DNA from: an uncultured Lachnospiraceae bacterium
Lineage (GTDB): Bacteria > Bacillota > Clostridia > Lachnospirales > Lachnospiraceae
DNA: 64,000 bases
Assembly: GCA_944383545.1 (NCBI GenBank)
Contig: CALWPY010000011.1
Location: forward strand, 1-64,000
Reading direction: 5' to 3'
Shown here piece after piece: positions 25,054-34,629 of the stretch. The notes below the pieces were generated by a model. It had not been told where the DNA came from. It did not search any database and saw only the letters and a program-made list of their open reading frames with translations. Made by a program: the position numbers and the translations under genes. Within the stretch, counting starts at the first letter, position 1. Every line of letters begins with the position of its first letter.

Positions 25054-28000
25054 GTCATAATTGGTCATTTCTTCTATTTTTGTTCTTCTTTTTAGTAATA
25101 ATATACAAAATATAATCCATGATACTGCAGACAGTCCCATTCCCAAAAACAGCCCTTCAGGATAATATATCATTTCTATATTATGACTTCCCTCAGTAAG
25201 GTCAACGGTAAGGAATGCCTCTCCTGCCTCTTTTATCTCTGCACGTTCACCATCAATATATACGCGCCATCCTTTATCATAAGGAATGGAGGTAAATAAT
25301 GTCATGTCACTGTTTACCGTAATATTTCCTTTAATGTATCCGTCATCCCATTCTTCAACATCAAGAGGATATCTGCTTATTTCAGCATAGTATTTCTCAA
25401 ATTCCTCTATATTAAATTCAGAGAGATTTGCCGTTAAAGTTCCATTTTCAGAAAAACCGCTGCTAAAATCAATTTCTATGGTTACTATATCTCCTGCTTC
25501 CAGATTTCCTATATGAAACATCTGCTGCTGATATCTTCCGTCGGTAAGCTCGGTACCGTTTATATAAAATGTCAGCTCTCTCATATAATTTCCGCGAAGA
25601 TTCATATAATAATCACCGGCCTTTGAAACAGTAAATGAAGCCATTATATTCAGACTGTTTTCTGTTGCTCCCGTGTAAGATATCTGTCTTGAATCCGTGG
25701 AGTAAGACACCTGACATTCCGTACCTGATGAAACAGTCATATCAGGTATAGGTACTTCCGTGAAAATATATGATGTGCCCACAGCATAATGGACGAAATT
25801 ATTAAGACATTCCGAAGCTTTCCCCAAATCTCTGTCCCAGTCATATATACTGCTTTCCACTGCGTATGCTATAGGAAGAGTATATTTATTTTCATATACC
25901 TTTACTTCATCTGTCTCCGCTACAAGCTCCATTGTATTTTCTTCTGCAAAATATTCCCCATCTCTTACATAAACATATCTTACTCCAAGCATGGAATTTG
26001 TTACAGGAGTTGCGCCCTTATATAAATATTCATTTGCCGCCGTATAAAAGCCCAGACGTGCCATAACCGTAACCGTATCTCCTCTCACGGTAGAGCAGAA
26101 TGTTCCTACACTTTTCATGTTGTTTAAGGTGGCTTCGTCAAGCATTATCGGGTCTGCGAGTTCTTCACGATAAAATCCATAGTTTTGTTCCTCGGAATAT
26201 TCAGATATGTAACTTACCATATCCTGCATTTCCTCAACGTGCTGCATATAATATCCTATGTCTGCGTTTCCGTTTGACGTAAAACCAAACGCCGCATTTA
26301 CAAGAATTTCCGCCATAAAGAAAACCGAGGTAATAACAGATATTATTTTTCCTTTTACAGCTCCGGTTTTTCTTAAAATGAGCATAGCGGCATAAATCAC
26401 AGCAAGGCCGGACGAAAGAAGTACCATAAGCCAGCCTCTCTCAAAATCACCCGCTTCATACTTGCACAGCAGGAAGAAAGAAATTGTAAGAAATAAGCCT
26501 GATACAATATATGCCGGATGAACTGTCTTAATTCTTCCCACCATCTCATATCCTATATAGAGAAGCACAAAGATATACACAAATGAAAATCTGTTTGGAA
26601 TTCCATACTGGTCATGAAATCCATGCCATATAAAATTTAAAAGCGTGGAATTAAAGCTCACTGCAATAATGGCAAGCAGTATAATTTTTCTTATTCTTTC
26701 AGCCAACGGAATTTTTTCCGTAAAAATATATATGAACAAAAGCAGTATTGTAAAAATACCACAATAAATATTTGCTCCGCCGTCAAAGGTCTGGTTTTTA
26801 ATCGGCTCCGTTAAAAACAGATGTTGTTTTAATATCAAAAATATATTTCCGTACCAACTGTGTTCGGGCAGCCCTGCCTTTGCTGAGGCAGTTGTCATAA
26901 TTGCCAGGTATGATGCGAGAAGGGAAAACGCAGCCATTCCCGCTGAAAGTATCGAAGTTCCTGCAAATAAAAGTCCGTCTGAAAAAAACTTTTTAATATT
27001 TGCAGACACTATCGCAGAGCGATTTTCATGCGTCGAGTCATTTGCCGCCGACCGAAGGGAGGGGGCCACCCGAGACGCCATCGCAGAGCGATTTTCATGC
27101 GTCGAGTCATTTTTATGGCTGTATGCAAGAAACCACAAAACCATAAAAATACATATTATAAATGCAATATAATAATTGCAGTACATACAGTAAAACATGG
27201 AAAGGCAGTAAAGCTTGATATCTCTTTTTTCCATCATCCTTTCAAAGCCGAGGATGATAAGAGGAAATACCATTATACAGTCCATCCACATTATATTCCA
27301 GTAATAACCCACAACATAATTGCTGAGTGCAAATGCCACGGCAAATGCAGTTATATAATAATTATTTGATACCCTGTTTCTTCTCCTTGAAAGATAGTAT
27401 CCGAAAGTCATGGCAGTTATTGTTATTTTTAATGTCGCAATAATTGACATTGCCGCAGGGAGCCCCATTCTGTTGAAAAAAATTATAATCAGATTAATCG
27501 GGCTTGCAAGATAGTACATAAACAGGGACATAAAATTCACGCCAAGTCCTATGTCCCATGTATAAAACATGTTTCCTTCGTTTTTTAGTTTGTCCTGATA
27601 ATCAGAAAAGAAAGGCAGATACTGATGAAGGCTGTCTACTATAGTAAGAGAACGGTCCCCAAACGGAGCCACCCTGCCTATTACCATTACAAAAATCATA
27701 AAGATAAATGTAATCAGTCCCGCAAGAAGCCACGACCTGTTTTTCATCACTCTTTCCCTAAGGCCTCTTTCATCTCCGTTAAAGACAAAAATTTTACTGA
27801 AAACATAATTAATTACTACAACAGCAACCTGCACGCCAATCTTTGCAACAATCTCGTTTATCCTGAAGCTGTCGCACAAAAGGCTCAGTCCGATAACCTC
27901 TACCGCCATTGACACAAGCCTTGCTCCTATAAAGGAGACAAACTCAATTAAAAGCCTCCCCGTACTTCCCGAATGGCTTTTAAAAACAAAAAACTTGTTT

Positions 28001-28179
28001 GCAAAATAAGCAAATGCTATAGCTGCCGAAACAGCTATAACATTACATACATTTCTGCTTATATCCGTAAAATATCTAAGCATAAAGAAGCATACAAAAT
28101 TTACTGCCGTTGTACAGGCTCCTGCTATAAGATATCTTACCTTGTCATTATTTAATAATTTTAGTACCAAATTCCCCAT
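25039..28179 (-). CDS. GtrA-YfhO fusion, large membrane protein
   Basis: 1046 residues. The N-terminal ~140 residues are a GtrA-like four-helix domain (VRYLIAGACTTAVNFVCFF). The rest is a YfhO-type membrane protein with about a dozen helices (GDRSLTIVDSLHQYLPFFSDYQ) and an extracytoplasmic C-terminal domain, then a final helix near residue 1020. YfhO proteins are linked to glycosylation of cell-wall polymers such as lipoteichoic acid; GtrA-like domains are thought to handle lipid-linked sugars. The fusion fits a lipid-carrier glycosyltransfer role at the membrane. Residues ~357-390 are an insertion encoded by a GC-rich repeat element (27011-27112), in a predicted cytoplasmic loop. Confidence 0.87.
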   Translation of the reverse strand: MGNLVLKLLNNDKVRYLIAGACTTAVNFVCFFMLRYFTDISRNVCNVIAVSAAIAFAYFANKFFVFKSHSGSTGRLLIEFVSFIGARLVSMAVEVIGLSLLCDSFRINEIVAKIGVQVAVVVINYVFSKIFVFNGDERGLRERVMKNRSWLLAGLITFIFMIFVMVIGRVAPFGDRSLTIVDSLHQYLPFFSDYQDKLKNEGNMFYTWDIGLGVNFMSLFMYYLASPINLIIIFFNRMGLPAAMSIIATLKITITAMTFGYYLSRRRNRVSNNYYITAFAVAFALSNYVVGYYWNIMWMDCIMVFPLIILGFERMMEKRDIKLYCLSMFYCMYCNYYIAFIICIFMVLWFLAYSHKNDSTHENRSAMASRVAPSLRSAANDSTHENRSAIVSANIKKFFSDGLLFAGTSILSAGMAAFSLLASYLAIMTTASAKAGLPEHSWYGNIFLILKQHLFLTEPIKNQTFDGGANIYCGIFTILLLFIYIFTEKIPLAERIRKIILLAIIAVSFNSTLLNFIWHGFHDQYGIPNRFSFVYIFVLLYIGYEMVGRIKTVHPAYIVSGLFLTISFFLLCKYEAGDFERGWLMVLLSSGLAVIYAAMLILRKTGAVKGKIISVITSVFFMAEILVNAAFGFTSNGNADIGYYMQHVEEMQDMVSYISEYSEEQNYGFYREELADPIMLDEATLNNMKSVGTFCSTVRGDTVTVMARLGFYTAANEYLYKGATPVTNSMLGVRYVYVRDGEYFAEENTMELVAETDEVKVYENKYTLPIAYAVESSIYDWDRDLGKASECLNNFVHYAVGTSYIFTEVPIPDMTVSSGTECQVSYSTDSRQISYTGATENSLNIMASFTVSKAGDYYMNLRGNYMRELTFYINGTELTDGRYQQQMFHIGNLEAGDIVTIEIDFSSGFSENGTLTANLSEFNIEEFEKYYAEISRYPLDVEEWDDGYIKGNITVNSDMTLFTSIPYDKGWRVYIDGERAEIKEAGEAFLTVDLTEGSHNIEMIYYPEGLFLGMGLSAVSWIIFCILLLKRRTKIEEMTNYDIDRK
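27011..27112. repeat. GC-rich nested-hairpin repeat element inside the GtrA-YfhO gene
   Basis: Two identical 33-base copies (27011-27043 and 27080-27112, start ATCGCAGAGCGATTTTCATG) lie 69 bases apart, with the core CCGCCGACCGAAGGGAGGGG (27045-27064) between. Each copy holds a hairpin ATCGC-AGA-GCGAT; the right copy is enclosed by an outer stem GACGC/GCGTC. Because 69 is a multiple of three the reading frame is kept, giving NDSTHENRSA twice in the protein. Related sequence occurs in tadZ and at 58037-58083. Confidence 0.85.
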
Positions 28180-28221
28180 ATGACTTTTCTCAATCCATTT
28201 TTAACATTTTTACATTACTGC

Positions 28222-30483
28222 TTATTTTAATCCGGTCAGGATATATATAAGCGGTGAATTCCAATAAATTGTAATCTCATTACATGAAAAACTCTGAGCA
28301 TTGTCTACATAACGCTGTGCTGCAGGTGCATCATAAAGCACTGCTTTACTGTATGGGTCTTCAAGATTACTGTCAGGACCCCCTACAAGCATACCGGGCA
28401 TGGACTGCTCCAGTACCATTGAAGGCCTGTGGTGTGTTGACTGAGGAGAGACTGTACCGTAACCTGTTACAAAGCAATATCCTACCGCATTTGCGCCAAG
28501 CAGATAATCAAGCTGCTTCTTTGCAAATTCCATATAAGAAGCATCACCTGAAATCTTGTACTGCATAAGTAGTGTCATGCCGTTATTTGCCACTGTCATG
28601 TTACTTCCCCAAGGATAAGTGGTAAGAAGGGACATGAAATATCCGTCATCAGAGCCCCTTGCCACTATATAATCAGCTTCTTCCTTGATTTTTGTTTTAA
28701 AATATTCTATTTCTGAATCCACACCTGTAACATCCGCTTTAATAAGATCATACATACCATATGTTCCTACATCCGCCCATCCGAGACCCGTACGTGCAGA
28801 AGAATATTCAGAAATGGCATTTTTATATTCGGCTTTTCCTGTTGCAATATAGAGCTCGCAAGCAGCCCATAACAGTTCATCACTTGTATAATTATCAGGA
28901 TATTCTCCCGTAACTATATCATCAGGATTCTTATATCTGTCATTATCATGTCCATCTTCTATATATGCCCAAGCCGCCTCTGCCGCTTCAAGACATTCTG
29001 CGGCAAAATCAGCATCATATTCTGCATAAAGAAGAGATGCTTTTGCCATTACTGCAGCAAAGTCGGCAGTAGCCGTAGTAGATATAGGCGCCAGATAAAG
29101 CTGGTCGTTTTCTTCTTCAGGCATTACGGTTTCAGGGAACACAAGGCATGTCACTTTATGATATACACCGCCTGATGTATCCTGCATCTTGAGCATCCAT
29201 TCAAGTTCATATCTTGCCTCATCCAGGAGGTCAGGTACTCCGTTTCCGCTTTCAGGAATTCCTATGTCATCTGCAGTCTGGTTATAATCCTCATATGCAA
29301 TCAATAAATCCTGTACAGTTTTTGCTCCCGGCACCACATATCTTCCGTAGTCACCCGCATCATGCCATCCGCCGGACACATCCTTTGTTTCATTTGTTCC
29401 GTAAACAACTGCATCTCCCGTATGGCACGCCACATGAGCAAAATCTCCTGAAATGTCAGAATCCAGTTCTACTCCGCATCTCTGATTATAGAGCATAAGT
29501 ATAACGTCCTTATACATATCATCATATATTCCTTCACCTATGGTGAACTCATATGTTTCGCCTGAGTCTGAAGATACAATCTTATAAGTTCCCGGCTCAG
29601 TAACTTCTGAAAAGTCACCATGTCTTGTTTTTCTCTTGTTAGGGTCATCATAAAATGCTCTTCCGTATGTACCTTCATACACTGTCTCACCGGTTTCTAT
29701 ATTAACAACCTCAAATGTTTCATCCACATCACTGCCTACAATTACGGTCTTTACATCATCAGGAAGATATCCTATCTGGCTGACACTTACAAGCGGCGCT
29801 TCTGCAACCTCTTCTGCAATTTCCGCATTGGAAACATCCTTTACAACGAGCTGTATATTATCAAAATAAATATTATGCTGTCCCGGGTCAGCGTCCATGT
29901 CCTCCATCTTACCCATATTAAAACAGAGTCTAGGTGCCGGGTCAGTGTCTTCCTCCATCTCAAAATCCACGGAAATTGTCTGTGTCTCCGTAGTTACATC
30001 TATATATTCTCCGACATATGCATGATAATCACCACCGTTAATCTGGAGTCTCCATTCCAACTTACGGTCTATGTCGGAACGAACGTCAAAAGTAAATGTA
30101 TATACGCAACCCTTAACAAGTTCAAAGCCGTCATAGTATGCCTGATTTGCATAATCCAGATTGCCGCACGATGTTATGCCTACAACCATTTCGCCATCCT
30201 CTACGGTCAGGTCAAATACTCCTCCGTTGGAATACTTGGTAACGTCCTGCAGTTCTCCGTCATCAAAATTCAAGTCTATAAGCACCATCCCGTTTTCAAG
30301 CTGCATTTCTTCTTCCTCTGTAACCTCTTCAGTTACTTCTTCAGTGTCTTCAACCGATGCATCAGTAACAGTTGCCGTATCCTCGGTGGTTACCGTTGTT
30401 TCATTATTTTCTCCGCAGGCTGCCATGGAAAGCATCATAGCGGAAGCCAGTATCAAAGCTGCTGCCTTTTTAAATTTTCTCAT
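28222..30483 (-). CDS. Glycoside hydrolase family 9 lipoprotein (endoglucanase-like)
   Basis: 753 residues. Lipoprotein signal with lipobox LSMAAC (Cys ~22), a Thr/Glu-rich linker, a carbohydrate-binding-like beta domain (~60-215), the CelD-type Ig-like domain (~225-320, VSVSQIGYLPDDVKTVIV), and a GH9 catalytic domain. The paired catalytic Asp residues are in SGGWHDAGDYGRYV (~residue 371); the GH9 signature STHHRPSMV and the acid Glu in CNEITIYWNSPLIYIL (~735) are present. It should hydrolyse beta-1,4-glucans at the cell surface, anchored by lipid; no dockerin is seen. AAGGAG precedes the ATG. The start overlaps the hisA stop by 14 bases. Confidence 0.93.
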   Translation of the reverse strand: MRKFKKAAALILASAMMLSMAACGENNETTVTTEDTATVTDASVEDTEEVTEEVTEEEEMQLENGMVLIDLNFDDGELQDVTKYSNGGVFDLTVEDGEMVVGITSCGNLDYANQAYYDGFELVKGCVYTFTFDVRSDIDRKLEWRLQINGGDYHAYVGEYIDVTTETQTISVDFEMEEDTDPAPRLCFNMGKMEDMDADPGQHNIYFDNIQLVVKDVSNAEIAEEVAEAPLVSVSQIGYLPDDVKTVIVGSDVDETFEVVNIETGETVYEGTYGRAFYDDPNKRKTRHGDFSEVTEPGTYKIVSSDSGETYEFTIGEGIYDDMYKDVILMLYNQRCGVELDSDISGDFAHVACHTGDAVVYGTNETKDVSGGWHDAGDYGRYVVPGAKTVQDLLIAYEDYNQTADDIGIPESGNGVPDLLDEARYELEWMLKMQDTSGGVYHKVTCLVFPETVMPEEENDQLYLAPISTTATADFAAVMAKASLLYAEYDADFAAECLEAAEAAWAYIEDGHDNDRYKNPDDIVTGEYPDNYTSDELLWAACELYIATGKAEYKNAISEYSSARTGLGWADVGTYGMYDLIKADVTGVDSEIEYFKTKIKEEADYIVARGSDDGYFMSLLTTYPWGSNMTVANNGMTLLMQYKISGDASYMEFAKKQLDYLLGANAVGYCFVTGYGTVSPQSTHHRPSMVLEQSMPGMLVGGPDSNLEDPYSKAVLYDAPAAQRYVDNAQSFSCNEITIYWNSPLIYILTGLK

Positions 30484-31264
30484 ACCCTTCTCCTTCTATA
30501 TATTTTAAAACTTCCTCAAATGCCATGTCGCCTCCGAATAAATCCAAAGCACTTCCGACAGTGACATCCAGTTTGTTTTTTCCCAATTTTTTAAGTTTTT
30601 CCAAATCCTCAAATGACCCTACTCCTCCTGCATATGTAACCGGTATTCCGTCCCAGCTTCCCAGAAGTTTTGCAAGTTCTTCTTCAATCCCCTGCGCCTT
30701 CCCTTCAACGTCCACCGCATGAATCAGATATTCATCACAGTATTCTGAAAGCTCTGTAAGAAGCTTATGTGAAATTACGGTGTCAGTAAATTTCTGCCAC
30801 CTGTCCGTGACAATATAATATTTTCCGTCTTTTTTTCTGCAGCTTAAATCCAGTACTACATGTTCTTTACCCACTGCTGAAACAAGCTTATCCATATTAT
30901 TAAAGTTTACGGCACCATCCTTAAACACATATGAGGTTGCTATTATATGAGAGGCTCCCATATTTATAAATTCCTCCGCATTTTCAGAATTTACTCCGCC
31001 TCCTATCATCATTCCCTTCGGAAAATGAGCCAGAGCCTTTTTTGCCTCTGCAAGGTCAGCGGTATAAAATTCACTTCCGGCAGGATTTAAAAGTATAATA
31101 TGTCCGCCCTTAAGCCCTCTTTTTTTATAGAGTTCCGCATAAAATCCCGCATCCTGACGTGAAACAAAATTTTCATATGCTTCATTTCCTGCATCCTTAA
31201 GGCTTCCGCCGACAAGCTGCTTAACTTTTCCGTTATGAATATCTATGCATGGGCGAAACCTCAT
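30470..31264 (-). CDS. hisA: Eukaryotic-type phosphoribosylformimino-AICAR-phosphate isomerase (HIS6-like HisA)
   Basis: 264 residues, (beta/alpha)8 barrel. FRPCIDIHNGKVKQLVGG, YAELYKKRGLKGGHIILL, MIGGGVNSEN, VVLDLSCRKKDG, YLIHAVDVEG, VTYAGGVGS and GSALDLFGGD agree step by step with yeast HIS6 as I remember it rather than the usual bacterial HisA. It performs the fourth step of histidine synthesis. No other his gene is in the window. I chose ATG at 31264 (GAGGAA seven bases upstream) over GTG at 31279. Its 3' end overlaps the GH9 gene. Confidence 0.88.
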   Translation of the reverse strand: MRFRPCIDIHNGKVKQLVGGSLKDAGNEAYENFVSRQDAGFYAELYKKRGLKGGHIILLNPAGSEFYTADLAEAKKALAHFPKGMMIGGGVNSENAEEFINMGASHIIATSYVFKDGAVNFNNMDKLVSAVGKEHVVLDLSCRKKDGKYYIVTDRWQKFTDTVISHKLLTELSEYCDEYLIHAVDVEGKAQGIEEELAKLLGSWDGIPVTYAGGVGSFEDLEKLKKLGKNKLDVTVGSALDLFGGDMAFEEVLKYIEGEGYEKI

Positions 31265-31466
31265 TTTAAGCTTCCTCACTTTCTTCCTGTTACATACCGA
31301 TTATATGATTGTAACATATTGCGTCATTTAAATAAAGTTATATTCTGAATTTTGTTTCTATAAAAAGTTGTATTAATAATACTATGCTTATCCGCATTCC
31401 ATGTGTTAAAATATATAAATAATGTGCACATCAAAGTATTATATGGATAGGGATTGAGAGGAAATT

Positions 31467-32834
31467 ATGACTAATTTTAAACTTAAGCAGGAAATTAATG
31501 ACTGTCTGCTTTATGCAGACCTTATATCAAATCAGGGATTTGAGCCGGAAGGAGAAATCCGCCTCAGAGACATGGTAAAGTTTGACTTTCTTCAATTTAT
31601 AGGATTTTTGTTTGAATCAGACGGTTCTACCATACAGCCAGAGCTTACATTTATACAGGAGCATCTGGGAATGTACTTTACGGTAGAAAAGTTTTTAAGA
31701 TTTAAGTATGACAGGTGTATGGGTAAGGATTTTATAAATACCCCTCCCCGTTCCCTGACTTATTTTGCGAAATATGACCTTACCCAAAAGGCTGTTTCTT
31801 CAGATAAACCACTAAACAAATCACGCTTTCTTGTCAAGGTTTATATTGATTTGGGACAGGCATTTATAGACATAAATAACGCTGATTCTGCAGGTATTGC
31901 AAACCTGACCAACTATACACTCATGCTCGAAAACTATCTTAAACAGCTTTCACTTTATTCTTCAGATATAACAGCTTCACAGACTTCTCCTGTAAACAAA
32001 CAACCTGCGGAAGAAAAAGATGAAACCCTTGAAGCCCTTATGGAAGAACTCAATTCCCTTACGGGTCTTGACAATGTAAAGCAGGATATCAACAATCTGG
32101 TAAACCTGCTTAAGGTTAAAAAAATGCGTGAAGAAAGAGGCATGAAACAGCCTTCTATATCCCTTCACCTTGTTTTTTCCGGAAATCCCGGCACCGGAAA
32201 GACTACTGTTGCCAGACTTCTTGCAAAAATATACAAAAAGCTGGGTGTTTTAAAAACCGGGCAGCTTATAGAAGTGGACCGTTCAGGTCTTGTTGAAGGC
32301 TATGTAGGACAGACCGCCGCAAAAACAAAAAAGGTAATTGAAAGTGCATTAGGCGGTGTACTTTTTATAGATGAAGCATATACTCTCACTGAAAATAAAG
32401 GAGATAATGATTTCGGGCAGGAAGCAGTCGATACCCTGCTCAAGGAAATGGAAGACAATCGTGACAACCTTGTTGTAATCGTTGCCGGTTACACAGATTT
32501 AATGGAAAATTTTGTCGAATCTAACCCGGGGCTGAAATCCCGTTTTAATAAATATATATTCTTTGCCGATTATACAGGCGACCAGTTATTTGAAATTTTT
32601 ATGGGAATGTGTCGTGCTCAGGATTATATACCTGACGAGGAAGGTGCAGCCTATGCAAAAAAATATCTGACCGACCGCGCAAAACAGCATGATGAAAATT
32701 TTGCCAATGCACGTGAGGTCAGAAATTATATAGAACGTGCCATTTCAAGGCAGGCATCACGAATAGTATCCATTAAGGACATCGATGATGCCACCCTGAA
32801 AACACTTACATTAATTGATTTAAAAGAGGATTAA
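31467..32834 (+). CDS. AAA+ ATPase of the CbxX/SpoVK type
   Basis: 455 residues. The N-terminal ~170 residues form a helical domain I cannot name (perhaps TerB-like). The AAA+ core starts near residue 190: Walker A FSGNPGTGKTTVARLL (~238-246), pore-loop segment LVEGYVGQTAAKT, Walker B GVLFIDEAYTL (~296), sensor residues in AGYTDLMENFVESNPGLKSRF. CbxX-type proteins are hexameric remodelling ATPases, often associated with secretion or sporulation. Target unknown. AGAGGAAA lies before the ATG. It converges on the CHAP/ChW gene, with only one base between the stops. Confidence 0.85.
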   Translation: MTNFKLKQEINDCLLYADLISNQGFEPEGEIRLRDMVKFDFLQFIGFLFESDGSTIQPELTFIQEHLGMYFTVEKFLRFKYDRCMGKDFINTPPRSLTYFAKYDLTQKAVSSDKPLNKSRFLVKVYIDLGQAFIDINNADSAGIANLTNYTLMLENYLKQLSLYSSDITASQTSPVNKQPAEEKDETLEALMEELNSLTGLDNVKQDINNLVNLLKVKKMREERGMKQPSISLHLVFSGNPGTGKTTVARLLAKIYKKLGVLKTGQLIEVDRSGLVEGYVGQTAAKTKKVIESALGGVLFIDEAYTLTENKGDNDFGQEAVDTLLKEMEDNRDNLVVIVAGYTDLMENFVESNPGLKSRFNKYIFFADYTGDQLFEIFMGMCRAQDYIPDEEGAAYAKKYLTDRAKQHDENFANAREVRNYIERAISRQASRIVSIKDIDDATLKTLTLIDLKED

Positions 32835-32835
32835 T

Positions 32836-34425
32836 TTACTTTTCAACGAAGCAGTTTACGGTACTTCCCGGAGCTGCTTTTCCTTTTTCAACTAATACTA
32901 TTTCAATCCCCTCAAGGCGATAAGAATATCCTGCAGAGCCCGCCGGCTCTCCATTCTTTGCCCATCCGAGCCATCCCAGCTTCTGAACATGTACCCTGTA
33001 ATAAATATCGTATTTTTGTGCTATTTCACCTGTCAGTTTTATTTCTATTGCCTCAAGACGTTTGGACTGTCCGCTTGTTCCTGACATTTCTCCGTCACTT
33101 ACAAAATCTTCTTCCCATCCGTAGGTCTGTACATGAGTTCTATATGAAACCCCGCCTTCGTATGGCAGATTAGTAAGTTTTATTTCTATACCCTCAAGGC
33201 GTTTGGACTGTCCGCTTGTCCCTGACATTATTCCGTTTGCAGACCATTCCTGCCAGCCATAAGTCTGCACATGAGTTCTGTAAAGGACGTTAGGCTTGTC
33301 TGACCCTGAAGCATATATAGCATTTCCTGTAGTTGATATGTAAGCTGATACCTGAGTGGAATCATTTCTTACAGGCGGCTCTTCACCTTTTTTTACAACC
33401 ACTATTTCTATTCCTTCAAGACGTTTTGAATATCCCGAAGTTCCTGCAGGCTCACCGTTTTTTGCCCAGTTAAGCCATCCGTAAGTCTGAGCATGTACTC
33501 TGTAATAAACGTCATACTTGTCCTTATCAGCTCCGGTAAGCTGAATCTCTATTGCCTCAAGACGTTTGGACTGCCCGCTTGTTCCTGACATTTCTCCGTC
33601 ACTGCTCCATGACTGCCATCCGTAGGTTTGAACATGGGTTGTATACTGTATTCCCAAATTTTCATTTCCTGAAACCTTTATATTTATACCTTCAAGTCTC
33701 TTTGATTCTCCACTGGTACCGGACATTTTTCCGTTATTTACCCAGCTCTGCCAGCCATAGTTCTGCACATGAGTCCTGTATGTAACATCTACATCAGGCA
33801 CCGTTCCGTTTTCCTGAGAAGTATCTGTACCATTATTTGAATCACCATCTGAAGTTCCTGCAGAATCATCTATCGGATTTGTTATTGTAACATCTTCAGG
33901 AAGAATATAAATGTATCCCTGAAATGTTCTGGATTTCATAAAATCCGAGCTGTCCTTCTTCATTGTGGTCAGGTAAAAATTCTCTTTATTATAACGGGAC
34001 TCTGAAATAATTACAGTGCCGTCGCTGTTTACCTGCTCAACCACTGCTACGTGTCCCCCGTTTTTCCAACAGGCAATCGCACCTACTCTTGGCTCCTGTC
34101 CATATTCATAATATCCGTTCTGTATATTGTAATCATACCATGTGTCAGCATTGTACCTACTGAGTTTAGGCTCTGTACCAAGAATTTCATAAGCTCTTCC
34201 GTATGCGTATGCCGTACAGTTCGGTAACCCGTATCCGTATTTTTCAAAAAGATTCATATCTGAATAATAATATTCATTATCCGCATCGGGCTCCGTAAAT
34301 CTTGGTGAAAATGTTATTTCAGTTTTACTTTCTGCCGCTTCCACATTATATGTACTTATCTGAAATATGGAAATAATCATAATCATCGCCATAAGAAACG
34401 ATATTAATTTTGTACTTTTTTTCAT
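32836..34425 (-). CDS. Secreted CHAP-domain cell-wall hydrolase with six ChW repeats
   Basis: 529 residues. Signal peptide (KLISFLMAMIMIISIFQISTYNVEA), then a CHAP amidase/endopeptidase domain (~50-175) with catalytic Cys in LPNCTAYAYG and His in NGGHVAVVE, a Ser/Asp/Gly-rich linker, then six ChW repeats (clostridial hydrophobic, conserved Trp, e.g. YRTHVQTYGWQSW...SKRLEGIEI). The repeats fall into two similar triplets (1-3 and 4-6), separated by a ~35-residue spacer. It probably acts on peptidoglycan; ChW repeats may bind the wall or polysaccharide. It has a strong promoter at 34459-34487. Confidence 0.92.
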   Translation of the reverse strand: MKKSTKLISFLMAMIMIISIFQISTYNVEAAESKTEITFSPRFTEPDADNEYYYSDMNLFEKYGYGLPNCTAYAYGRAYEILGTEPKLSRYNADTWYDYNIQNGYYEYGQEPRVGAIACWKNGGHVAVVEQVNSDGTVIISESRYNKENFYLTTMKKDSSDFMKSRTFQGYIYILPEDVTITNPIDDSAGTSDGDSNNGTDTSQENGTVPDVDVTYRTHVQNYGWQSWVNNGKMSGTSGESKRLEGINIKVSGNENLGIQYTTHVQTYGWQSWSSDGEMSGTSGQSKRLEAIEIQLTGADKDKYDVYYRVHAQTYGWLNWAKNGEPAGTSGYSKRLEGIEIVVVKKGEEPPVRNDSTQVSAYISTTGNAIYASGSDKPNVLYRTHVQTYGWQEWSANGIMSGTSGQSKRLEGIEIKLTNLPYEGGVSYRTHVQTYGWEEDFVSDGEMSGTSGQSKRLEAIEIKLTGEIAQKYDIYYRVHVQKLGWLGWAKNGEPAGSAGYSYRLEGIEIVLVEKGKAAPGSTVNCFVEK

Positions 34426-34458
34426 GACTTCCTCCGATAGTTTTTTCTTGCAATTAAT

Positions 34459-34487
34459 ATATTACAATTTTGTTACAATTTTGTCAA
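34459..34487 (-). promoter_or_regulatory. Consensus promoter of the CHAP/ChW gene
   Basis: On the minus strand TTGACA (34482-34487), 17 bases, TAATAT (34459-34464), about 34 bases before the ATG. The spacer contains a direct repeat (TTGTAACAAAATTGTAA pattern). Confidence 0.7.
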
Positions 34488-34549
34488 CTATATATTAACA
34501 TTTGTTTTGTTAAAAACATCTGAGCAGGTCTAAAATACGGAAAACAAAA

Positions 34550-34592
34550 AAACAGGCGTTGCCCGAAATAATCGGGCGGAGCCTGTTTTTTT
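34550..34592 (-). terminator. Terminator of the phosphoglucomutase gene
   Basis: AACAGGC.TTGCCCGA pairs with TCGGGC..GCCTGTT around AATA. T-rich tails occur on both strands. It lies 80 bases past the pgm stop, after the hairpin at 34630-34669. Confidence 0.85.
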
Positions 34593-34629
34593 CATCATCA
34601 TGTCGCCTGTCGGCTCCATGTGTTCATTC

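Noticed and set aside
27011-27112. IS element or CRISPR fragment
   Set aside because: Only ~100 bases, no transposase or spacers, and the host reading frame is intact.
30470-31264. PriA-type bifunctional HisA/TrpF
   Set aside because: Motifs follow eukaryotic HIS6, and a separate trpF exists at 51814-52425.
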